Of a stretch of DNA of 64,000 nucleotides, positions 26,789-33,819 are shown piece after piece. The DNA is from Chloroflexota bacterium (GTDB taxonomy: Bacteria > Chloroflexota > Anaerolineae > Anaerolineales > Villigracilaceae). Below the pieces are notes generated by a model. It was not told the DNA's origin, ran no database searches, and was given only the letters and a program-made list of their open reading frames with translations. The translations under genes were made by a program, and so were the position numbers. The DNA lies in the NCBI GenBank assembly GCA_016213105.1, contig JACRBN010000016.1:186001-250000 (forward strand), written 5' to 3'. Numbering within the stretch: the first letter of the stretch is position 1; each line of letters begins with the position of its first letter.

Positions 26789-27931
26789 ATGAAAAAAACA
26801 TTGTATTTCCTCCTGGGCGTCGCATTACTGGTTTCCGTGCTTCCCGGCGGGTCCGTCATGGCGCAGGATGCGACCCCGCCCGAGCCTGACAGCGGCTCAG
26901 TCGTCTGCGAACCGGGCGTGTACCTGGCCGCCCCCGATGACTGCCTGCCCCTGGGCCCATCCGCCTACCTGACGGACCTGGCGCGGCAGGGCATCACCAT
27001 CCCCCCGCGCCCCCTGCCCGCCTTCCGCCCGGACGCGGCCCTGGCCCAGCTTCCCTACCGGTATTTCCATCTCGACCCGGATCATTACGTCCCTGTCTAC
27101 AGCGCCCCCGGCGAGACCGGGTCGGGCGGACAGCAGTTCATGCCCGGCTTCGTGTACGTCTCCTACATCGACCGCGTGGAACAGGGCGGCGTGTACTACA
27201 TGCTTCAAAACGGCGGCTGGATTCCGGGCAAGGGCGAGCGCATTTCCATGCCCGAGCTTTTCCCGGGGCTGCAATTCAGTTCCACGCCGCGCAACTCCTT
27301 TGGATGGCCGTTCGAGCAAATTCCCGTGCGCAGCGCCCCCGGCTACAACGCGCCCGATACGGGCAAACAGGTTTTCTCCTACCAGGTGGTGCAAATCTTC
27401 GCCACCCAAAACGTGGACGGCGCGGACTGGAACATGATCGGCCCGAACGAATGGGTCGAAGATCGCAAGGTGGCGCAGGTGGTCATCGACGCCACCCCGC
27501 CCGAGGGCGTGACCAACGGCCGCTGGATCGAAGTCGACCTGGAAGAGCAGACCCTGTCCGTGTATGAAAACCAACGCCTGGTCTATGCCACCGTCATCGC
27601 CAGCGGCCTGGAACCCTTCTGGACGCGCCCGGGCCTGTTCCAGATCCAGCAAAAGAAGGAAACCGAGACGATGCGCAATAACGATCCCGCGGATTTCTAT
27701 TACCTGGATAACGTACCCTGGACGATGTACTTCGACGGCGCGCGCGCGCTGCACGGCGCCTACTGGCGCACCCGCTTCGGCTATCCCCAATCGCACGGCT
27801 GCATCAACCTCTCCCTGGGCGATTCGCACTGGCTGTTCAACTGGGCCGTGGAAGGCGACTGGGTGTTCATTCACGATCCCTCCGGCCTGACTCCCACAGA
27901 TCCAGCGCTTTACCAGGGCGGAGCATATTGA
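26789..27931 (+). CDS. L,D-transpeptidase (YkuD) with long N-terminal region
   Basis: The 380-residue exported protein has a signal peptide ending near VMAQD. Two SH3-like segments follow (YVPVYSAPGETGSGG about 106-160 and IPVRSAPGYN about 178-235). The YkuD domain from about 245 starts GRWIEVDLEEQTLSVYENQRLV. Its active site is SHGCINL with Cys338. It forms 3-3 cross-links in peptidoglycan or attaches proteins to it, and is carbapenem- but not penicillin-sensitive in related enzymes. Its TGA stop overlaps the -35 element of the tRNA-Asp promoter. Confidence 0.9.
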   Translation: MKKTLYFLLGVALLVSVLPGGSVMAQDATPPEPDSGSVVCEPGVYLAAPDDCLPLGPSAYLTDLARQGITIPPRPLPAFRPDAALAQLPYRYFHLDPDHYVPVYSAPGETGSGGQQFMPGFVYVSYIDRVEQGGVYYMLQNGGWIPGKGERISMPELFPGLQFSSTPRNSFGWPFEQIPVRSAPGYNAPDTGKQVFSYQVVQIFATQNVDGADWNMIGPNEWVEDRKVAQVVIDATPPEGVTNGRWIEVDLEEQTLSVYENQRLVYATVIASGLEPFWTRPGLFQIQQKKETETMRNNDPADFYYLDNVPWTMYFDGARALHGAYWRTRFGYPQSHGCINLSLGDSHWLFNWAVEGDWVFIHDPSGLTPTDPALYQGGAY

Positions 27932-27956
27932 CAAGCACAAGGGTGCATGATAAACT
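27928..27956 (+). promoter_or_regulatory. Promoter of tRNA-Asp
   Basis: TTGACA (27928-27933) and TAAACT (27951-27956) with a 17-base spacer, about 20 bases ahead of the mature tRNA. Confidence 0.75.
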
Positions 27957-27975
27957 ATCGGCCGCTCGAAAAATT

Positions 27976-28052
27976 GATCCCGTGGTGTAGCGGTTCAACA
28001 TGCGGCCCTGTCAAGGCCGAGATCGCGGGTCCGAATCCCGTCGGGATCGCCA
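27976..28052 (+). tRNA. tRNA-Asp (GTC), CCA encoded
   Basis: A full cloverleaf of 77 bases: acceptor GATCCCG/CGGGATC, anticodon stem CGGCC/GGCCG with loop CTGTCAA (anticodon GTC), T-stem GCGGG/CCCGT, discriminator G and an encoded CCA. The T-loop reads TCCGAAT instead of the usual TTCGAAT. Confidence 0.93.
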
Positions 28053-28085
28053 AAATGACCTGGAGAAATCCAGGTCATTTCTTTT
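28053..28085 (+). terminator. Terminator of tRNA-Asp
   Basis: Twelve-base arms AAATGACCTGGA and TCCAGGTCATTT with loop GAAA, followed by CTTTT. Confidence 0.85.
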
Positions 28086-28176
28086 ATTCCAAAGGCTGGG
28101 TGCTGCTCTTCGACTTCCGAAGCAACGCGGCGTAAACCGCATCAATCTGATGGATGAATTCCTCCTGCAATCCTGA

Positions 28177-28182
28177 TAAAAT
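28177..28182 (+). promoter_or_regulatory. -10 element TAAAAT ahead of the YwaF-like gene
   Basis: TAAAAT at 28177-28182, about 45 bases before the start codon, which has GGGAG nearby. No clear -35. Confidence 0.4.
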
Positions 28183-28227
28183 CGGGCCATTAACCTCGTT
28201 CACAAATCTCTCTTCGGGAGAACTCAC

Positions 28228-28962
28228 ATGGGACAATTCTTCACAGGCGATTATCAAGGCGCCGCTTTTGCACTATTCGACCCCGCGCACCTGGCGGTCC
28301 TGCTGGCCGTGGTGCTGCTCAACGTTCTTCTGTTGCGTTTCAAAGGCGCGGATGAACGCACCCGTCACGCCATACGCTGGACGATGGCGATCATCCTGTG
28401 GGTCAATGAGTTTGCCTGGCACGCCTGGAATTATGCTGTCGGCCGCTGGACGATCCAGACCATGCTGCCGCTGCACCTGTGCAGTGTGCTTGTCTGGGTG
28501 GGCGCCTTGATGCTGGTGACGAAGAATTACCGCATCTACGAGTTTGCCTACCTGCTGGGCATCAGCGGCGCGCTCCAGGCCCTGCTCACGCCCGATCTGG
28601 GCATTTACGGTTTTCCCCATTTCCGCTTCTTCCAAACTTTTATCTCGCACGGCCTGATCGTCACCGCCGCCATCTACATGACCACGGTGGAAGGTTTCCG
28701 TCCCACGTGGAAATCCCTGGGGCGCGTGGCCCTGTGGGCAAACGTATACATGGTCATCGTCTTCTTCATCAACCGCGCCATCGGCTCGAATTACCTGATG
28801 GTCAACGGGCGTCCCGCCACGCCCAGCCTGCTGGACCTGCTGCCCGACTGGCCCGTGTACATCCTGTACATGGAAGCCATCGGCCTGGTCTGCTTCCTGC
28901 TGCTGTACCTGCCCTTCGCCATTACGGACTGGCGGGCCGCCCGCGGAACCACAACTCTGTAA
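28228..28962 (+). CDS. TIGR02206/YwaF-like integral membrane protein
   Basis: The 244-residue protein has about seven membrane helices. Family motifs are visible: FDPAHLAVLLAVV, LPLHLCSVLVWVGAL, GIYGFPHFRFFQTFISHGLIVTAAIYM and NRAIGSNYLMVNGRP, with conserved His and Asn residues between helices. The family (YwaF of Bacillus) has no assigned biochemical function. It stands between two tRNA genes with its own promoter. Confidence 0.85.
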   Translation: MGQFFTGDYQGAAFALFDPAHLAVLLAVVLLNVLLLRFKGADERTRHAIRWTMAIILWVNEFAWHAWNYAVGRWTIQTMLPLHLCSVLVWVGALMLVTKNYRIYEFAYLLGISGALQALLTPDLGIYGFPHFRFFQTFISHGLIVTAAIYMTTVEGFRPTWKSLGRVALWANVYMVIVFFINRAIGSNYLMVNGRPATPSLLDLLPDWPVYILYMEAIGLVCFLLLYLPFAITDWRAARGTTTL

Positions 28963-28989
28963 TATGGAATGATTCGCCCCTTCCCCATC

Positions 28990-29017
28990 TTGACGGAATC
29001 CACCCTTCGGGTAGAAT
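28990..29017 (+). promoter_or_regulatory. Promoter of tRNA-Leu
   Basis: TTGACG (28990-28995) and TAGAAT (29012-29017) with a 16-base spacer, 10 bases before the tRNA. Confidence 0.7.
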
Positions 29018-29027
29018 TGTCCCTGCC

Positions 29028-29111
29028 GGGGCGATGGCGGAATCGGCAGACGCAGCGGACTTAAAATCCGCCGGTAGAGATACTGTGAGGGTTCGACCCC
29101 CTCTCGCCCCA
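29028..29111 (+). tRNA. tRNA-Leu (TAA)
   Basis: An 84-base class II tRNA: acceptor GGGGCGA/TCGCCCC, anticodon stem GCGGA/TCCGC around loop CTTAAAA (anticodon TAA), a long variable arm, T-loop TTCGACC and discriminator A. CCA is not encoded, unlike tRNA-Asp. Confidence 0.92.
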
Positions 29112-29119
29112 CTCCACCA

Positions 29120-29227
29120 TGTCATTGCGAGCCGTTCTTCCCTGCATCCAATGCAGGACGATGTGGCAAAGCACTTCCACTTGTTGGCGGGATTGCTTTT
29201 CCAGGAAGAACAACCTTCGCAATGACA
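29120..29227. repeat. 108-bp GTCATTGCGA-type intergenic element
   Basis: Ends TGTCATTGCGA and TCGCAATGACA are exact inverted repeats, with an inner pair GTTCTTCCCTG/CAGGAAGAAC. The ends match a repeat family seen in many bacterial genomes. A shorter relative lies at 39195-39245. Confidence 0.75.
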
Positions 29228-29250
29228 TTTTCATCTGAAAGCGAGGCCGC

Positions 29251-30402
29251 ATGATTTTCACTCGCCAGCAACTGGAAGAGATCGAAGACCGAAGCCTGGC
29301 GCCCTACGGAATGCGCAGCAAGGACTCGAAGGGCCGCGCCCACCTCGACCACGAACCCGAACACCGCACGGCCTTTCAACGCGACCGTGACCGCATCATC
29401 CACACCACGGCCTTCCGCCGCCTGGAATACAAGACCCAGGTCTTCATAAACTTCGAAGGCGATTACTTCCGCACGCGCTTGACGCATACCATCGAGGTGG
29501 CCCAGATCGGGCGCACCCTGGCGCGCGCCCTGGGCGGCAACGAGGATCTGGTCGAAACGGTCTGCCTGGCGCACGATCTGGGGCACTCCCCCTTCGGCCA
29601 CTCCGGTGAGGTATCCCTGGCGCGCCTGATGAAGGATCACGGCAGTTTCGACCACAACAAGCAATCCCTGCGCATCGTGACCGAACTGGAGCAGCGCTAC
29701 CCCGAGTTCCCCGGCCTGAACCTGACCTGGGAGGTGCGCGAGGGCATGGTCAAGCACGAGTCTGAATATGACATCTCGGACGCCCGCGATTTCAGCCCCG
29801 ACCTGCGCGGCAACCTGGAGACCCAGATCGCCAACGTGGCCGACGAGCTGGCCTACACCACCCACGACCTGGACGACGGCCTGCGCTCGGGCATGATCAC
29901 CCCGCACATGCTGGATGGCATCGCCCTGTGGGAGATCCTGCGCGACACGTTCAAATGGACCAGTCCCATCCTGGACGACATGGAACGTCACCGCATGATC
30001 CGCCACCTGGTGGGCCTGATGGTCACGGACATGGTCGATGCCACGGACGCGCGCCTGCGGGAGAGCGGTGTCAAATCGCCGCTCGACATCCAGAGACTCA
30101 AGCACAACGTGATCGGGTACAGCGAGGACGTGCAGCGCCGCAACCGCGAGCTGAAGGATTTCCTGTATCGCAAACTGTACCGTCACTACCGCGTGGTCAG
30201 GATGCAGGTCAAGGCCGAGCGCATCATCACCGACCTGTTCAATGCCTATCGCGCCGAACCGGCCATCCTGCCCGACCACGTCCAGAAGCTGATCGACAAG
30301 CGCGGACTGGAGCGCACCATCTGCGACCACATCGCAGGCATGACCGACCGGTACGCCATCGAGGAACACCAAAAACTCTTCAACCCGGGCGAAAAGCCAT
30401 AG
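29251..30402 (+). CDS. dgt: dGTP triphosphohydrolase-like protein
   Basis: The 383-residue HD-domain protein has RTAFQRDRDRIIHTTAFRRLEYKTQVF, FRTRLTHTIEVAQIGRTLAR, the metal-binding HDLGHSPFGHSGE (near residue 110) and DELAYTTHDLDDGL. It splits dGTP or other dNTPs into nucleoside and tripolyphosphate. The length fits the shorter type-1 family. GCGAGG precedes the ATG. greA follows after 17 bases, so the two form an operon. Confidence 0.9.
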   Translation: MIFTRQQLEEIEDRSLAPYGMRSKDSKGRAHLDHEPEHRTAFQRDRDRIIHTTAFRRLEYKTQVFINFEGDYFRTRLTHTIEVAQIGRTLARALGGNEDLVETVCLAHDLGHSPFGHSGEVSLARLMKDHGSFDHNKQSLRIVTELEQRYPEFPGLNLTWEVREGMVKHESEYDISDARDFSPDLRGNLETQIANVADELAYTTHDLDDGLRSGMITPHMLDGIALWEILRDTFKWTSPILDDMERHRMIRHLVGLMVTDMVDATDARLRESGVKSPLDIQRLKHNVIGYSEDVQRRNRELKDFLYRKLYRHYRVVRMQVKAERIITDLFNAYRAEPAILPDHVQKLIDKRGLERTICDHIAGMTDRYAIEEHQKLFNPGEKP

Positions 30403-30419
30403 GAAACAACGAGGCAACC

Positions 30420-30887
30420 ATGACTCAACAACAATCGTACCTGACCCCCGAAGGCGAAGCAAAGCTGAAAACTGAGCTGGCCGAGTTGACCGGCCCGCGC
30501 CGCGAGGAGCTTTCCCAGCGCCTGCGCTCCGCCATCCAGATGGGCGACCTCTCCGAAAACGCGGATTACCACAAGGCCAAGGAGGATCAGGGCTTCCTCG
30601 AAGGCCGCATCCAGGAAATCGAGGCCATCCTGCGCAGCGCCGTCATCATCGAGGAGAACGCCAACAAGGATGTGATCTCCATCGGCTCGCGCGTGACCAT
30701 CCAGGAGGAGGGCTTTCCGCCCGAAACCTATCACCTGGTGGGGCCGACCGAAGCGGATCCGCGCAACGGCAGGATCTCGCACGAGTCGCCGATTGGCCGC
30801 GCCCTGCTCGGCAAGAAGGTCGGCGAGACGGCTGAAGCCGAGGCGCCCGGTGGCGCGATCAAGTTCAAAGTTTTGAAGATCGAATAG
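30420..30887 (+). CDS. greA: Transcription elongation factor GreA
   Basis: The 155-residue protein has the N-terminal coiled coil (YLTPEGEAKLKTELAELTGPRREELSQRL) with the acidic tip GDLSENADYHKAKEDQ that reaches the polymerase active site. It ends in the FKBP-like domain with GSRVTIQEEG, SPIGRALLGKKVGE and KVLKIE. It rescues backtracked RNA polymerase by stimulating transcript cleavage. The ATG at 30420 is in frame with a longer reading frame that is a shadow of dgt. Confidence 0.94.
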   Translation: MTQQQSYLTPEGEAKLKTELAELTGPRREELSQRLRSAIQMGDLSENADYHKAKEDQGFLEGRIQEIEAILRSAVIIEENANKDVISIGSRVTIQEEGFPPETYHLVGPTEADPRNGRISHESPIGRALLGKKVGETAEAEAPGGAIKFKVLKIE

Positions 30888-30912
30888 AACCGCGGGAGAC
30901 ATCCCTGCTCAA

Positions 30913-30962
30913 GGCGGATTGCAAATCCGCCGTCATGGTCACAAAGGCGACATAAATGTCGC
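30913..30962. repeat. Two palindromes after greA
   Basis: GGCGGATT/AATCCGCC around GCA (30913-30931) matches those at 714 and 20471. GCGACAT/ATGTCGC around AA (30947-30962) ends with GCGCTAC, as at 19332 and 38409. Confidence 0.75.
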
Positions 30963-30976
30963 GCTACAGAATCAAA

Positions 30977-31005
30977 AAAATGCCCGGCGATACGCCGGGC
31001 ATTTT
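30977..31005. terminator. Bidirectional terminator greA / membrane protein gene
   Basis: AAAATGCCCGGCG, loop ATA, CGCCGGGCATTTT, with A-rich and T-rich flanks that serve both strands. Confidence 0.85.
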
Positions 31006-31018
31006 TCGTTTCTGGGAA

Positions 31019-32041
31019 TTATCCGCCTTTGGGCCAGATGGCCAGTTCGAGCGTCAGGCGTTCGAAGTAGCTGTCGGCGGGCATGGGGCCCTGGCCGTAT
31101 TGAACGTCCACCACGGTGGCCAGCAACTGCAGTGTCTCGGTTTCGAGCATGACCTGCTTGTGCGCGCCAACCTGCACCAGTTCACCCTTGGGTTCAAGGC
31201 GGCTGCGGATACCCTGGTCATTGAAGGCGTGTTCGCTCATCAGCACCTTGGTAGCAGTCTTGATGTCGTTTTTGTCGAACAGCCAGATCTCCAACGCCGT
31301 CACCTTCTTTGGGTCGCCGACACCGACAGTCTCGGAGATGCCCACGCCGTACTCCCCAAGGAATTCACCGCCCTGGGTGTCGATGCTGAATGATTCATCA
31401 TACAGGTCATCGCCGAGCATGTAGGTGGTCATGGTCTGCGTGATGGGCGGGGCCAGGCCCAGCTCTTCGAAATCCGTCTTCTCGGCATTGCGGCTGAGTT
31501 CGTTGGCCTTCATGCTGACCGTCGGCTCACCGCCCCCGCGTTTGGCAAGCAGGCGCGGCAGGAAGTAGATGGCCGCCGCGGCCAGGAAGAACAGGAACAG
31601 GATGCCTGTCACGCTCAGCACCCAGCCCGCTGTCGACATGGGCGACTTGGCCGTACCCGCTGCATCAGGCGACACAGGCGTCCCACCCGCCACAGGGGAT
31701 TGCACCTGCTGGGTCAACTGGGAAAAAGCAGCCAGCGTCCCCACATCCAATCCGCTCGGATTGTTCCTTACCTGGTTGAGCAATTCAGGCCCGTATTGGC
31801 CGAGCGCATTCCAGCGAGCCATGGCCAGGTTGGGATTGCCATTGACCCGGTAGGAATCAATCGTCATCCGCAAGTAATCCTCGCGCAGTTCGGGACGCAT
31901 ATAGGAGGGATCGGTATTCACCACCTCCACAGGCCAAAGCCACCAACCGATGATCAACCCCACCATCAACCCGGCGAGGACGCCCAGGGTAACCATGACA
32001 ACCGGACGTTTCAGGAAATTCAACACGGTCTCTAGCTGCAT
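31019..32041 (-). CDS. Membrane protein of unknown function with two helices
   Basis: The 340-residue protein starts best at ATG 32041, because AAAGGAG lies 6 bases upstream; the frame from 32065 does not have this. Helix 1 (about 15-35) is followed by an extracellular region (about 36-135), helix 2 (about 140-160) and a soluble cytoplasmic C-terminal domain (about 190-340). This domain begins LGLAPPITQTMTTYMLGDDLYDESFSID, carries EIWLFDKNDIKTATKVLMSEHA and ends in an all-beta region. No enzymatic motif is visible. It may belong to the topA-methyltransferase transcription unit. Confidence 0.7.
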   Translation of the reverse strand: MQLETVLNFLKRPVVMVTLGVLAGLMVGLIIGWWLWPVEVVNTDPSYMRPELREDYLRMTIDSYRVNGNPNLAMARWNALGQYGPELLNQVRNNPSGLDVGTLAAFSQLTQQVQSPVAGGTPVSPDAAGTAKSPMSTAGWVLSVTGILFLFFLAAAAIYFLPRLLAKRGGGEPTVSMKANELSRNAEKTDFEELGLAPPITQTMTTYMLGDDLYDESFSIDTQGGEFLGEYGVGISETVGVGDPKKVTALEIWLFDKNDIKTATKVLMSEHAFNDQGIRSRLEPKGELVQVGAHKQVMLETETLQLLATVVDVQYGQGPMPADSYFERLTLELAIWPKGG

Positions 32042-32084
32042 AATCGGCTCCTTTATCAATGACAACTTGATTATACAAGAAAAA

Positions 32085-33467
32085 TCAGCGAACTTCCAGA
32101 AAATACAAGGTTCGTTCGGATTCCCGCAGGTTTATCTTTTCCAAAATCCTGAAACGCGGGGCAAAAGCCGCCTCGAACCCTTCCAACGTGTAGGTTGGAA
32201 AGATGTCCAGGCGGGTGGCCAGCAATTTTTTCACCTGACTGTCGGATTTGGGCACGAACTCGATGATCAGGCGTTTGCCCGCTTCGGCGAAGAAATCGGC
32301 CAGTTGCGGCAGGGGGACATTGTTCGAGATCGCCAGGTGATGGATGACCGCCAGCGCCAGGATCAGGTCCGCGGGACCGCGCTGGGTGAAGGAATCGCGC
32401 TCGCGGTTGGCCCAGCCCAGGGCGGGGCTGGGATTGGTCAAGTCCAGCACCAGCGGCAGGAGGGTCTGTTCCTTTTCAGCCTTGATCTGGCGATAGTTCT
32501 GCTCCACGGCGGCGGGATCGACATCGAAGGCGACGGTGTAAGCGCCCGCGGCGGCCGCCTGGCGGCTAAAGACGCCGTTATTGGCGCCCAGATCCCAGGC
32601 CAGCGCAGGCTGGACGCGGGCGGCCCACTCTCCCACAAGTTGTTTCTTGTGCTCGAAGGCGGCATCAGTATAGTTGGTGATGCCGTAGTAATTGCCCCAT
32701 TCCGTGCCGGCCGGCTTCCACTCCAATTTCCTGACCGTCCCCTCCAGGCTTTCGATCAGGCCCAGGAAGGCGTTGCGGGTCATCTGGCCTTTGGGAGCCT
32801 CGCGCTTCACGTCCGCGTCGGCGTAGCGGGTTTGGGCGCTCGCGTGGACGTGGATATGCGTCAGCAGGCCGAAGTCCAGGCGGGTGCTGAAGGGCAGCAG
32901 GCGGCTGGCCAGGTCGAGCGGGACGCCGTCGATGTAGATGCGCAGGAGCTGGTTCAGGCGCACATCCACACGCGCCATCAACGCCAGTGGCGCCAGGAAA
33001 TGCTGGCAGAACTGACGATAGGCATCCCAGGGCTGGCCTTCCTTGTAGAGGCCAAACGAAAGCGTGTCGATCAGAGTGGCCTTGCCGCGCACGAACTGGA
33101 TGTTGTATGCGCTGGCATCCTTGAGCGACATGTCCGCCTTGAGCGCGCGCTTCTGGATCGAAAGCGTCGCCAGGGCGGCATCCTTCAACTGGCTGAACGA
33201 CCACTCGTAGGGATAGGAGATGAACGCAACCCGCTCGGGCTGGATAACCCTGAAGGCAGATTCCGCCTGCGCCGGGGGCTGGTCAGCCTCCACGTGCGGA
33301 ATCAGCAGCCCAGCCTTGACCAGCTTGTCGTACAGCCCCGACTCGTGGAGTCGGGTGTATTCATCCGCATAGGAACGGTTGACCTGCCGCAAGAGGACGC
33401 CCGCGCGGGTGAATAAAAATCCGCTGGGGTCCCGAAACGACGCGGCGAGCTGTTCTGAATCAGGCAT
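32085..33467 (-). CDS. Class I SAM-dependent methyltransferase
   Basis: The 460-residue protein has an N-terminal half of unclear fold (LKDASAYNIQFVRGKATLIDTLSFG) and a methyltransferase domain from about residue 270. The SAM-binding loop is WDLGANNGVFSRQAAAAGAYTVAFDVDPAAVEQNY, followed by LVLDLTNPSPALGWANRERDSF, HHLAISNNVPL and IIEFVPKSDSQVKKLL. The acceptor is unknown. The start at 33467 overlaps the small upstream gene by 8 bases; ATG 33482 is an alternative. It lies just downstream of two tiny YxDPxxG membrane proteins. Confidence 0.82.
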   Translation of the reverse strand: MPDSEQLAASFRDPSGFLFTRAGVLLRQVNRSYADEYTRLHESGLYDKLVKAGLLIPHVEADQPPAQAESAFRVIQPERVAFISYPYEWSFSQLKDAALATLSIQKRALKADMSLKDASAYNIQFVRGKATLIDTLSFGLYKEGQPWDAYRQFCQHFLAPLALMARVDVRLNQLLRIYIDGVPLDLASRLLPFSTRLDFGLLTHIHVHASAQTRYADADVKREAPKGQMTRNAFLGLIESLEGTVRKLEWKPAGTEWGNYYGITNYTDAAFEHKKQLVGEWAARVQPALAWDLGANNGVFSRQAAAAGAYTVAFDVDPAAVEQNYRQIKAEKEQTLLPLVLDLTNPSPALGWANRERDSFTQRGPADLILALAVIHHLAISNNVPLPQLADFFAEAGKRLIIEFVPKSDSQVKKLLATRLDIFPTYTLEGFEAAFAPRFRILEKINLRESERTLYFLEVR

Positions 33468-33639
33468 CTTTCGTTTCGTCATCCTGGTCTTCGGTTTTGG
33501 CCTTGCCGCCGAAGAGGGTTTTGATCCTGGACCACGAAGCGCGCAGGGCAATGCCAAGGCCCAGCAGGGAGGCGATCACGATCTGGAGGATGAAACTACC
33601 GGAGCCCGGGTCGAGATAGGGAAGGGGAGAGAAATTCAT
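33460..33639 (-). CDS. 59-residue YLDPGSGS membrane microprotein
   Basis: Frame reading of the minus strand gives MNFSPLPYLDPGSGSFILQI, then one hydrophobic helix (about 16-33) and a basic, then acidic tail (KTLFGGKAKTEDQDDETKDA). AAGGA stands 9 bases ahead of the ATG. The YLDPGSGSF start is a motif I recognise from small bacterial membrane proteins next to methyltransferase or sulfatase genes, without assigned function. It overlaps the methyltransferase start, which argues for translational coupling. Confidence 0.75.
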   Translation of the reverse strand: MNFSPLPYLDPGSGSFILQIVIASLLGLGIALRASWSRIKTLFGGKAKTEDQDDETKDA

Positions 33640-33660
33640 GGGAATTTTTCCTTTGATGGG

Positions 33661-33810
33661 TTATGACGCGGAATCGCGGTCGTTTTTATTTCTATTGAGA
33701 AAGAATACAAGCGCAGTGCCTCCGCCGATCAACAAAACAGCGGAAAAACCGCACAAGACGCAGGTCAAAGTGGAAAACAACAAGCCGCCGGCATTGGGAT
33801 CGATATACAT
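33661..33810 (-). CDS. 49-residue YIDPNAGG membrane microprotein
   Basis: The minus strand encodes MYIDPNAGGLLFSTLTCVLC followed by the rest of a single helix (to about 37) and a charged tail RNKNDRDSAS. GGAG lies 6 bases before the ATG. It starts 10 bases after the topA stop and ends 21 bases before the second small gene. The YxDPxxG start makes it a relative of that protein. Function unknown. Confidence 0.75.
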   Translation of the reverse strand: MYIDPNAGGLLFSTLTCVLCGFSAVLLIGGGTALVFFLNRNKNDRDSAS

Positions 33811-33819
33811 GCTTTTCTC

